The notes beneath the pieces were generated by a model that worked only from the letters and a program-made list of their open reading frames with translations, searched no databases and was not told the origin of the DNA. A stretch of 64,000 nucleotides of DNA from Brachyhypopomus gauderio. Its lineage: Eukaryota > Chordata > Actinopteri > Gymnotiformes > Hypopomidae. The DNA is taken from contig NC_135228.1 in assembly GCF_052324685.1 (NCBI RefSeq), forward strand, positions 14,938,420 to 15,002,419. Direction: 5' to 3'. Below are positions 49,605 to 59,149 of this stretch, in pieces. The number at the start of each line of letters is the position of its first letter. Position 1 is the stretch's first letter. A program made the position numbers and the translations under genes.

Positions 49605-50156
49605 TACTCCATAACTGTCCTAAGTTTGCCTCTTTGAACCCAACATTTGAAGTCTTGGTCACAACACATCTTAGATTATTTATACTATGAAATGACCCTA
49701 AATTTGACTGATGAAACAATTTCCTCTGTGATGTAGTTTTACTGCATCTGTATCTTATGTTGCTGCTCTTTCAGTTCACCCTGTCCTTGTTTGGTGGCAT
49801 GAAATATTAACATTTGATTTTTTTGAAATGACGTTTGAACTTGTGTCAAACTCAACTCTTGCATTCTCCCCATGTGGGAGTACGTTTTCCTTGTGGGATA
49901 TGAAACCAGCCCACTCCAGTCAAGACATACTGAGATAAGTAAGTTCCTTCTATTAATGCTTCATGCGTTACTTTGAGTTTTTCTCAGTTGAAGTTGCATT
50001 ATGCTATAATCAGATTTGCGTATATAACTGTAAATTCTGTCTTTTTTATTTGTTCTTCATAATTTCTGAGCCCAATCATAAGAGCCATGGCTAGGTCCAC
50101 TAAAAAGTGTCCTCAGCCACATATGAACCTAGTCTTTGAAAGAAAATGTCACTGAC
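49188..50156. other. Upstream flank of rin1
   Basis: Includes the GAA microsatellite at 49558-49603. An upstream rin1 exon is expected in this direction but I could not identify one. Confidence 0.45.
49558..49603. repeat. (GAA)n microsatellite
   Basis: About 15 uninterrupted GAA/AAG units on the plus strand. No LINE sequence is recognisable next to it, so I do not assign it to an element tail. Confidence 0.95.
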
Positions 50157-50374
50157 TACAGTGGGGAAAATCAGTATTTAGTCAGTCACCAATTGTGCAA
50201 GTTCTCCCACTTAAAAAGATGAGAGAGGCCGGTAATTGACATCATAGGTAGACCTCAACTATGAGAGACAAAATGTGAAAAAAAAATTGAGAAAATCATT
50301 TTGTCTGACTTTTAAAGAATTTATTTGCAAATAATGGTGGAAAATAAGTATTTGGTCAATAACAAAAGTTCAAC

Positions 50375-50836
50375 TCAATACTTTGTTGTATATCCTCTGT
50401 TGGCAATGACAGAGGTCAAACGTTTTCTGTAAGTCTTCACAAGGTTGGCACACACTGTTGCTGGTATGTTGGCCAATTCCTCCATGCAGATCTCCTCTAG
50501 AGCAGTGATGTTTTGGGGCTGTCGGCAGGCAACACGGACTTTTAACTCCCTCCAAAGGTTTTCGATGGGGTTGAGATCGGGAGACTGGCTAGGCCACTCC
50601 AGGACTTTGAAATGTTTCTTACGAAGCTTTGTTGCCCTGGCAGTGTGCTTGGGATCATTGTCATGCTGAAAGACCCAGCCACGTTTCATCTTCATTGCCC
50701 TTGCTGATGGAAGGAGGTTTGCACCCAAAATCTCACAATACATGTGCTGCTTGCCTATTGCAGATTCAGTCTTCCCAGCCTGGTGCAGGTCTACAATTTG
50801 GTTTCTGGTGTCCTCCGGCAGCTCTTTCGTCTTCAC
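50375..50836 (-). pseudogene. Tc1-like transposase, internally deleted and interrupted
   Basis: Read on the minus strand, the frame holds a start of the HTH region ([19 protein letters not shown]), then jumps to the C-terminal catalytic part: [24 protein letters not shown] and the end GYTTKY. The second Asp and third acidic position of the DDE triad are present. The first Asp and most of the second DNA-binding half are missing, lost by deletion after IGKQ. The start codon and first three codons lie beyond the hAT insertion at 54106-54127. No functional protein is possible. Confidence 0.92.
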
Positions 50837-51317
50837 CAGGGCCGGCCCTTCCATTAGGCGACATAGGCAATTGCTAGGGGCGCCGTCTGTCCAGGGGGGC
50901 GCTCGCGTGCATGCGTTTTTTTTTTTTTTTTTACAAATGAACAATTAGTAAATGTGAAAACAAGCAAAGTCCACATAATCATAATTTCATTGTTTAATAA
51001 TATTAGTCAAATTAATAATTCTTATAATAACAACACACGACACCTCTCACCCGCGCGCCAACCCGCCCTCCCCGCGCACCTCGTTACTGTTTCTCTGTGT
51101 GAGTGACATCTCCCCGTAAAGACGTCAAAAAGGCAGAAGTCCTCTGGTGCCCAGGGTAGAAAAATGAGAAAAGATGAGGAAGAAATGCAGCAAAAAAACA
51201 GGTAATAATGGTAATATGTGGTGAATTAACACTATACCATTGGCGAACCGTCAGGGACTTCAACGCCTTCTCTGAAGGTTAATTGATCTTAAAAACATCT
51301 ATTATATGTAATATATG

Positions 51318-51656
51318 TGTGACGTTCGGGGCTGGACGAAGGACGAGACACGGGAATCCTTGTCTACTGACGTCACGGTTCTTTTATTCACAAATAAAGC
51401 GCACAAAGCGCACGAAGAACATCGACTCAATCACAACAACGTGTAAACCATAGACAACGACGAGCACAGGACACTGCGCGAGCGCACATTAAATAGACAA
51501 ACCACATTAGCCCCACGTGATTACGAGACAAGTCACAGGTGATACTGATTATTCACACGACATGCCATAACCACGGATATCCATAGACGCAGACGATGCA
51601 CGTAGACTACGTCAACACACGCCCAAAAGGGAGGGGCCGGGGTCCTCAACGTGACA
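51318..51656 (-). repeat. 3' LTR of the nested retroelement
   Basis: 339 bp. It differs from its partner at two positions by eye, 51345 (G against A at 53332) and 51539 (G against A at 53526), about 0.6 percent, which indicates a recent insertion. Confidence 0.93.
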
Positions 51657-52120
51657 GACGCCCCCTCCAAGGGCACTACCCGTCCCGGGGTGCCAACAGG
51701 ACCGAGTGCCCCGAACCCACCACGATGGGCGGATCCGACGCGCTCAGTCCTGCGTCTGGGAGGTGACTGCCCTTGGCGAAGCGTCCGTCACGAATCGCCT
51801 AGCACACCCTCCCTGGGAAGACCGGGGAAAAGACGTTAGACTGGTTGAACGGGACGTTCAAAAACATACACACAGGAACGTTAACACATAGAGGAACAAA
51901 CGGGAAAAATGGGTTTGGTATACACACGGGAAGACTCACAAACACTGGGACATACAAACACGTAACAGGCGCCAGGCTACGCGCCAGGAGGAGAGCGATG
52001 AGAGGGGAGAGGTCGGGAGCTGCAGGTGCTGCGGTGGGCAGTCCCCCTCCTGCCCCCGCTGCGAACCCGGGTGCAGGGTGCAGCGCGGCTGGCGGACGTG
52101 CCGGGTGCAGCGCGGCTGTT

Positions 52121-53014
52121 CTACCCTCCTGGTAGGTCGTAGGGACCTCCTTCTTCGCTCTGCGACCATGCTCTGGAGCGGGCAGTGTGGCCTTCTTCCT
52201 CGGCTTCCATCTCCTCTTCCTCCTCACTGCCCAAGCTCCAGCTCATCGGAACAGCTGAACTCCCTCCCCGAGAGCAGTCCATAGCGCTCCCCTCGTATGG
52301 GTCCGAGGTTGCGCTCACCGCCGGGCTGGTTCTCCCTTTAACGGTCCTCATGGAGCGTTCCGATGCCACCGGGCTACCCTCTTCCTCCGTGTAAGGCTCA
52401 CTGTCCGTGTACTCGGACACGCCCGAGCACACAGACGGAGGGTAGTCCTCCTCACCTTCCCCGTAGTCGGTGGTGGGAGCGGAGTATAAGGAGGGGGGAT
52501 ATTCCCCTTCGCCTTCACCGTAGTCGTCTGCGGAAGAAGAGCCCACGGAGGGAGGGTAGTCCTCTTCCTCCTCGTCGCCCTCCCCATCATCCACAGTGGG
52601 GACGGAGTAGACCGAGGGAGCCGGGTCCACCTCCCCGCTGTAGTCCACGGTGGAGGTTTCGCCCACGGATGGAGGGTAGTCCTCCTCTCCCCCACCGTAG
52701 TCCAAGGTAGGGGCGGAGTACAACGACGGAGGGTAGTTCTCCTCCTGCTCCTCCTCCGAGTCCCCCTCCCCAAACTCGCTCTCCGGGGTCGATGAGGTGG
52801 CCCCGGCGACACAGGCTTCCACCCTCGGAGCCCTCGCGGAACTCTTCCGCCATGCCGGGGTCCTGGCACGTACGAGCCGCGGCCAGCTGAGCAGCACATA
52901 CCGGGTTCTGCTCCAGTTCTTCCAGCGTGGGCGTGGCCTCGTGACGCGGGGAGGAATTCCCCTCCTTCTCTCTCTCCTCACGACCGGGGGGGTCCCCCTC
53001 AGGCTCGTGGACAC
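52121..53014 (-). CDS. Unrecognised acidic repeat protein of the LTR element, second frame
   Basis: This frame overlaps the first one in a different phase and becomes convincing below about 52800. It holds about eight repeats of roughly 18-22 residues built on (E/D)YPPS(L/V)xSxPTxDYGEG with strings of Glu. A Ser/Glu-rich segment follows (SLGSEEEEEMEAEEE), and the frame ends GGPYDLPGG. It is strongly acidic and low in complexity, unlike any gag, protease or polymerase I know. The repeats could inflate the open frame artificially. I report it separately from the first frame and make no claim about how, or whether, the two are joined. Confidence 0.45.
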   Translation of the reverse strand: MSTSLRGTPPVVRRERRRGIPPRVTRPRPRWKNWSRTRYVLLSWPRLVRARTPAWRKSSARAPRVEACVAGATSSTPESEFGEGDSEEEQEENYPPSLYSAPTLDYGGGEEDYPPSVGETSTVDYSGEVDPAPSVYSVPTVDDGEGDEEEEDYPPSVGSSSADDYGEGEGEYPPSLYSAPTTDYGEGEEDYPPSVCSGVSEYTDSEPYTEEEGSPVASERSMRTVKGRTSPAVSATSDPYEGSAMDCSRGGSSAVPMSWSLGSEEEEEMEAEEEGHTARSRAWSQSEEGGPYDLPGG

Positions 53015-53273
53015 CCACCCGCAGGGGCGAGAGCCCCCGGTAGGGAGAGGGGCGCTTCTCCAGCCACACCTGCACAGCTGTCCGGCGGTATTCCTCCGCT
53101 AACTCGGGAATCGCCGTCTCCCGAGCTGCGCAGAGCAGGTAGGCGCACTCTGGATCACCCTTGAGCTGCGGCAGAGTTGGCGGGGCTTCGCGGCGCTGGG
53201 GGGAGGAAGACGTGCGGTGATGCCGCTTGCTGGGGCGCTGTGCCTTCTTCGGCCGGGTGGCATAGCCTGGCAT
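52587..53273 (-). CDS. Unrecognised protein of the LTR element, first frame
   Basis: Starting at the Met of MPGYATRPKK (53273), the first frame of the internal region is Lys/Arg/Pro-rich at its N-terminus. It then holds two related modules: EAPPTLPQLKGDPECAYLLC followed by AARETAIPELAEEYRR, and EATPTLEELEQNPVCAAQLA followed by AARTCQDPGMAEEFRE. Both fit EAxPTLxxLxxxPxCAxxLxxAR....P..AEE.R. It sits where gag would be, but I see no zinc knuckle and no capsid motif I know. Past the second module (below about 52830) the translation turns Gly/Arg-rich and an overlapping frame looks more protein-like, so a frameshift may lie there. The function is unknown. Confidence 0.55.
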   Translation of the reverse strand: MPGYATRPKKAQRPSKRHHRTSSSPQRREAPPTLPQLKGDPECAYLLCAARETAIPELAEEYRRTAVQVWLEKRPSPYRGLSPLRVGVHEPEGDPPGREEREKEGNSSPRHEATPTLEELEQNPVCAAQLAAARTCQDPGMAEEFREGSEGGSLCRRGHLIDPGERVWGGGLGGGAGGELPSVVVLRPYLGLRWGRGGLPSIRGRNLHRGLQRGGGPGSLGLLRPHCG

Positions 53274-53304
53274 TCTTGCGGTGTCTCTTGCAGGCTCGTC
53301 GTTC

Positions 53305-53643
53305 TGTGACGTTCGGGGCTGGACGAAGGACAAGACACGGGAATCCTTGTCTACTGACGTCACGGTTCTTTTATTCACAAATAAAGCGCACAAAGCGCAC
53401 GAAGAACATCGACTCAATCACAACAACGTGTAAACCATAGACAACGACGAGCACAGGACACTGCGCGAGCGCACATTAAATAGACAAACCACATTAGCCC
53501 CACGTGATTACGAGACAAGTCACAGATGATACTGATTATTCACACGACATGCCATAACCACGGATATCCATAGACGCAGACGATGCACGTAGACTACGTC
53601 AACACACGCCCAAAAGGGAGGGGCCGGGGTCCTCAACGTGACA
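53305..53643 (-). repeat. 5' LTR of the nested retroelement
   Basis: 339 bp with TG and CA ends. An AATAAA on the minus strand, inside the LTR near its right third in plus coordinates (complement of TTTATT around 53370), may be the polyadenylation signal. Confidence 0.93.
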
Positions 53644-54469
53644 ATATGTTAATAACGCTTCACCAATAATTTGTATTTTTCCTATAAATCGGCTTTCAAA
53701 TCCACTTTTCGTACTTGTGCTGGAAAAAAAATTAGTGCTGAAATAAAAAATCAACCAATCAGAATATTTCACACCGTTGTTTCTAGGTAAAAGAAAAAAA
53801 GGCCCTCCCCCAGGAACTTCTGTTTATCTGTCGCATACGCTTGCCTTTTACTTTGAGAGCTTTTATTATAGATTGGCAGTTTTATCAACCAATCATATTA
53901 TCGAATTAGAATCATTATGTAAAATAGTTTAAAAATATTTTTTGTGCAACACCTTTATATTTATTGCTTGTTATATGGTAATATTTAAGTCATTTGCTTT
54001 TTATTTGTTTCTTTAATAGTGACACAATCAACCCAATGATTGATGATGCAGGGGGCACCAACCAAAATCTTGCCTAGGGCACCACATTGGTCAGGGTCGG
54101 CTCTGGTCTTCACCATAGTGGAGTTTGGAGTGTGACTGTTTGAGGTTGTGGGCAGGTGTCTTTTATACTGTTAACGACTTCAAACAGGTGCCATTAATAC
54201 AGGTAATGAGTGGGGAAAAGAGGAGCCTCTTAAAAAAGAAGTTACAGGTCTTGCTTGTTTGTAGGTGACCAAATACTTATTTTCCAACATTATTTGCAAA
54301 TAAATTCTTTAAAAGTCAGACAAAATGATTTTTTTCTCAATATTTTTTCACATTTTGTCTCTCATAGTTGAGGTCTACCTATGATGTCAATTACTGGCCT
54401 CTCTCATCTTTTTAAGTGGGAGAACTTGCACAATTGGTGACTGACTAAATACTTATTTTCCCCACTGTA

Positions 54470-57450
54470 TGCTTGACATAGATGTAGTAATATTGTTAGC
54501 TCACATTCCTCTTTGCATAAAGGACTAATAATTATCCATTAAACGCATTAAAAGCGTGATTAGTAGTATTGGGTCTGTTTTGGTGCTGGTACATGGAATA
54601 ATTTATTACATGTCATTTCTGTAATCCATTCTCATCCTAAACGATTCCTGCTTAAAGATGATTTACTAACGGAGACAGAACAGAAAGATGTGGCCTTGCA
54701 TTCGTGCAAATGAACACAGCTTATTTTTAGTTTCCACTTTTTTGAGGGAGCAGAGTGGCTGGTCTTCAACATTATAAGTTTTGGAGGCCCTTGGCATAGC
54801 CTAACGTTGAGTGGGCTGGCAAAGAATACTCTCTGTTAGCAGCAGATGGCTGCTATAGCAACAGTGGCCCACACAGCCTACCGAACATTCCCACCCACTG
54901 ACACACACCCCTAATTTTTTTTAATGACCTCAAACATTCAAACACTTTACATTAACCCTAAAGTGGAGCATTTGGAGAGCATATTTTAGTATAGCTTATG
55001 GATTACTACAGGATGGTTTGAAGAGTTATGAAAAAGAAATGCTTCTCTTTTAAAAATGTTGAAAGTTATATGAACCTTTGCAGGGAATAATATAATATAC
55101 ACATAGCATAACATAATACATTGCTGTCTCAACCTGTGTTGAGAGATTGTATATTGACTCTCCAGTCTCCAAACAGGAGGGGCAGACCACAGCTCTACTT
55201 GTGAGTTGTGTACATGAGCACAGCATGTCCAGGCTTGATGAAGGAAAGCTTTTAAATATGTGCTTTGGAGGCATGGCCATTATATTTGCCTTACAGCCAT
55301 GAGCCTGTAAGAGGTATCTTGCAAAAAACACATGCTCCTATAAATGTCGTTCTGTTAACTCCAAGGAATGGTACTAGGTTCTGAATATCCTCACCGGTGT
55401 ATAGGTCTTTCCTTAGGAAGGCTAAATTATTCAAGTTTTGGAAGTAGGTTTACAAATAATAAACACATAACCACTGATTCTAGTAAACACTGATTATATG
55501 TGGCAAGTAACAATTTTGGGTTTTGTAATGGGTTTTATGATTAATATTGGGAGGCAGTTTATTATGAACGCGTTGCACACGTGGGTTTTTTCTTAACTCC
55601 AATGCTCTTGTGTTTTAAAAAAATCTGAGCAAAAAAAACTTTAGGAGTTTCTCCCAGTGGCTACAAATAGGGAAACTGCTAATCGGCTTTCCGATCGATT
55701 ATAGTGGCAGGAGATACAAGCAATTATGAAGTCTTACATTTTCAGCCCTCTACAGTCTTAATACTTCCTTCATCCTACTCTTACGTGTTCGTTCCCTGAG
55801 GCAGTGTTTAACCAATAAGTGATACGCCATATCACACGCTGTGCAAAAATCAACACTGTTCAGGTAAGTAACCAGAAGACTTTTGGCATGGCTTACTACG
55901 CGACTTCAGAGACACAGACAGTCGTCAAAAGAAAATGGTGACTTACCTTTCAGCTTTCACGATTTCTCAGAAAAACAGTAGCCTACACAATACTTCGTGA
56001 CAGGGAGCTGTCAAATCCATGAAATAGGCTATACTGCACATCTGGAATCTGATAAATATTCTTTAATGGTAGTGCTCTTGTTCATAGGGGAAATATACTG
56101 GTTATTTCATTTTCCACGTGTTTGAAAAAATGACTTCCAGCCTTCTCCCGGAGTACATGTGAAACTATGATTCAGGCATTAATCATCTTCTGTCTTCTCA
56201 TGCGTGTTTTCCACTTGAGTGTACTCCTGTCAATGGCAAAGCCAAGTTTGTCTTCCTAAATCATTTGCGCATGCGTTTGTTAAAACCTGGACGGTACACC
56301 TGCGCTTATATAACTGAACTTATGCAATTGGAACTTGCTGAGAATGACTGCTGTAGGAATACTGTTGAAAATACTGAATACCACCATGCAACAGTTATAC
56401 GAAGGCTATAGGAATTCATCTTCTTTTGCATGTTCGCTCGTTACCTTAGTAGATGCATAAGTAGTTGTTTTTATGTCAATAGTCTATTAATTGTTATGTT
56501 TAAACAAATGTTTAAAGTGACTTAAACTAGAAGTTGTCATAACTTCACCAACTTCAAGGAAAAGTAACATTCCCAATCATAACGGAGTACTGAAAAAAAA
56601 CATTTGTGTTTCTTTTTTTAGTTGTGTGACTAAAACAAAATAATCACATGGAAACAGTCAAATATGCACAAAAGACAATTACTAAAGACTATTGCAGTTG
56701 TACATAGTCAAGTATGAAGGTAAAGAAACTCAGAGTAAAATATAGTTACGTAAACGATATTATGTAGGAAAGGTGTAAGGTACAACAAACAAAAACACAA
56801 GTACATTATCAGCAGCGGGCAGCTCTCCGTACATAACTCTCAACACTAGGTGGCAGGAACCACTGCTTCAAAACTAGGGGTGTGACGAGATCTCGCGAGA
56901 TGTAACTTAAAAATCTGTTTCGCGGGATTTGGGATCCAGCCAGAATGACGTGGAAAAATACAGGTATTACTATTGAAGATGCCCCCGCCACACTGAAAGG
57001 CGCTTTGGCAAGTTGAGACAGCAAAGGATATCGGGAGCATTGTGGGGATGCTAATATTCTTAAAAATGAACATGGCAGTGTAGTTGCGGCAAATTCAGTG
57101 ACATACTTTCCAACGCTCTGTTTGCACTATTTAATAAAAGGTTAAAGACAAGACTGGTAATGTTTTCTCTTGCATCAACGAACATGCTGCGCTAAGGTGA
57201 AAGAGGATCAGAGCGCAACAATACATAAGTTCCACATTTTAGCTGAATTTTATTAGATGAATTTGCTATATTTTACAGTTAGTTTAACATTTACACAAGG
57301 TTTTAAGCAACTTTATATTGTGTGTATGTGTATGTACAATTGCACATATACATTCATAAACATACAAAACATTCATAAAAATGTTAAATGCAGTGAAATC
57401 AAAAGATTGTATAACATATAAAGTTTTAAATATTATAGTTGCATATTCTA
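54470..57450. other. Intergenic DNA
   Basis: No host gene recognised. Around 56870-57010 a piece beginning with GTGTGACGAGATCTCGCGAG resembles the ends of old fish DNA transposons, but no clear second terminus or TSD is seen. Confidence 0.45.
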
Positions 57451-58450
57451 TCAGGGTGTCTATGACCAAGTGAAAATTAAGACATTTTAAGACTTTTTAA
57501 TACCCTTTTCCAAATAAAATTAAGACCACCTCGGAAGATCATACACGTTAAAATAAAGCACAAAAACCAACTGATTATTTACATTATTTATCTAGCTGCT
57601 TGAGCTCTAAAATGCGAGGGTCCGCGCGGCGAAAATGACGCAATCGCGGTGGCTCCGCCCGTGCACGAGGAGCTCGCGCGCTGTCGCTTCGCGAGGTCGT
57701 GCACTTCCCGAATTTTGTAACTTCGCGCGCGCCGCGCTTCAGCTCAATGAAACAAGTCATGTTTGCAGTGTTCATACACCTTTATAAGGTGGAATTAAAG
57801 CACTTGTACGGCACTTTCAAGGTCCATTTCTATATTTCCCACCACGATAAACTTAAATAAGTTAAATATTTATACATATACTCGAAATGATTCGAAATAA
57901 TTCGCTTTTAATCACATTATTTAATATGGAGAGGAAACAGTGCCAATTGGAAATATAATCGCTACTAGGCAAAAATGGAAATGCAATCCACAAAATGCAT
58001 TGCTTTCCCATACAAACAGGCAGAATACGTGCCAAAATGAAATGCAAAAGCACTATTACATTACATTTCAATGCACTTCTTTATTGAAAAACAATACACA
58101 CGAATTTGCATTCTAAACCAAAACGCTGAATTTGTGCCAGAATTGCATATAATACAGCTCAAAATGTAATCACGGCACAGAGGTATTGCTTTTCACCGTA
58201 CGGTATTTCAGACATAAATGTCTCCTTTAAATGTAATGATCACGAGATTGATTTAAACACTGATGTGATGAAAACATGCCACAATGAAAAGTAAAAGCTC
58301 CAGTGTGTGTGGATCTGTATTTAAAGAAAGAAACGCTGAATTTGTGTCAGAAGCCACCTTGAAATGCAATCGACTGAACGTCATTGTATTCCACTGTGTG
58401 TCTCTGCGAAGCTGTATTTGTGCCAGAATTTGGGGCGGGGCTTAGACTCC
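57450..58450. repeat. Old composite repeat region
   Basis: The left part begins CAGGGTGTCTATGACCAAGT with TTAAGACATTTTAAGACTTT, a motif of fish hAT-like repeats, followed by a CpG-rich patch at 57610-57740. From about 57900 to 58440 short phrases recur in diverged form: GCTGAATTTGTG(C/T)CAGAA (about 58127 and 58332, with GCTGTATTTGTGCCAGAA near 58411) and AAATG(C/T)AAT. This suggests a degenerate tandem structure of about 80-200 bp. I cannot name it. Confidence 0.45.
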
Positions 58451-58665
58451 AGTCAGAAGCAATCGCTGGTAGTTGGACTTGAAAGCAGCAGAAATGTCTT
58501 TTCACGACAGAATAAAAGAGGAAATAAACAGTCTAACCATCCTTTTTAATAAACAGTCTTAGCCATCCTTTTTAACCAATTAAATAATTGATTCTTAAAT
58601 TATTTTTAAACCTTGCAAATCAGGACATAAAATACAAATTATCACAATTATCATGTAATCTCCCT

Positions 58666-58671
58666 AGATAG

Positions 58672-58740
<69 letters not shown>
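58666..58740. repeat. (GATA)n microsatellite, 3' tail of the LINE
   Basis: About 18 GATA units on the plus strand, directly adjoining the 3' end of the minus-strand LINE at 58741. On the element strand this is a TATC tail. Confidence 0.95.
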
Positions 58741-59149
58741 CTTTATTGATCCCAGAGGGAAATTCCTGAATTCCAGTAACAGATAGGCACATAGGGTTAT
58801 AAAGGGAAGAAAAGATAAAAAAAATATACAGTAGGTAAACAGTTTAAAAATCCTAAAGTTAAAAAATGAAATAATATAAGATAATATAATAAAATAGACT
58901 TCTAATGGCAAAAGTTACAGCAGCAAAATTAGCATTGGAATAATGTACAGGTAGTGCAAGTAGTGCAGTAATACAGTAGTGCAGTAATACAGTAGTAAAG
59001 TGAAAAAGTACAGGTAATTTTTAAAAACTTAAAAAAAAAAAACTAAAAAAAAAAAAAAAACTGAAAATGCTGAAAAAGGAGGTATGGTACCAGGAGGGTG
59101 TTACGTATGATAAGGGGCTATGTCCATTAGAGTGACCGGGTTGGAGGTG

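Larger units (their letters stand above)
51318..53643 (-). mobile_element. Short non-autonomous LTR retroelement (2326 bp)
   Basis: Two direct LTRs of 339 bp (51318-51656 and 53305-53643) enclose 1648 bp. The element begins TG and ends CA and is flanked by a 5-bp duplication ATATG (51313-51317 and 53644-53648). The coding frames are on the minus strand, so the LTR at 53305-53643 is the 5' one. Next to the other LTR is a G-rich purine tract (about 51658-51668 on the minus strand) that may serve as the polypurine tract. No TGG-type primer-binding site directly follows the 5' LTR. No protease, reverse transcriptase, RNase H, integrase or envelope motif is present. Confidence 0.92.
50837..54105. 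mobile_element. hAT element copy 2, nested in the Tc1 transposase, hosting an LTR element
   Basis: It starts CAGGGCCGGCCCTTCC and ends GGTCGGCTCTG, the inverted orientation of copy 1 at 17746-19024. The TSD is a perfect 8 bp, GTCTTCAC, at 50829-50836 and 54106-54113, within codons 2-4 of the Tc1 transposase. Without the LTR element (51318-53643 plus a 5-bp duplication) it is about 938 bp. It shares both ends and long internal stretches with copy 1 but lacks about 367 bp of it and holds about 40 bp that copy 1 lacks. No transposase is encoded. Confidence 0.95.
50159..54467. mobile_element. Tc1-like transposon with long inverted repeats, split by a nested hAT
   Basis: The element starts CAGTGGGGAAAA and ends with its reverse complement; TA dinucleotides flank both ends (50157-50158 and 54468-54469), the Tc1/mariner target. 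The terminal inverted repeats are long, about 205 bp (50159 to about 50361, and about 54262 to 54467), and nearly identical. Without the hAT insertion and its 8-bp duplication the element is about 1.03 kb, shorter than the roughly 1.6 kb of a complete Tc1. The difference is an internal deletion in the transposase. Confidence 0.95.

Noticed and set aside
51799..52227. 142-codon minus-strand frame with a hydrophobic C-terminus in the LTR element, a possible envelope-like protein
   Set aside because: It overlaps the acidic frame, has no signal peptide or cysteine pattern, and its middle is built from short GC-rich DNA repeats; envelope identity is unsupported.
56870..57010. A separate transposon with GAGATCTCGCGAGAT end
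   Set aside because: Only one terminus is recognisable; no inverted partner or duplication found.
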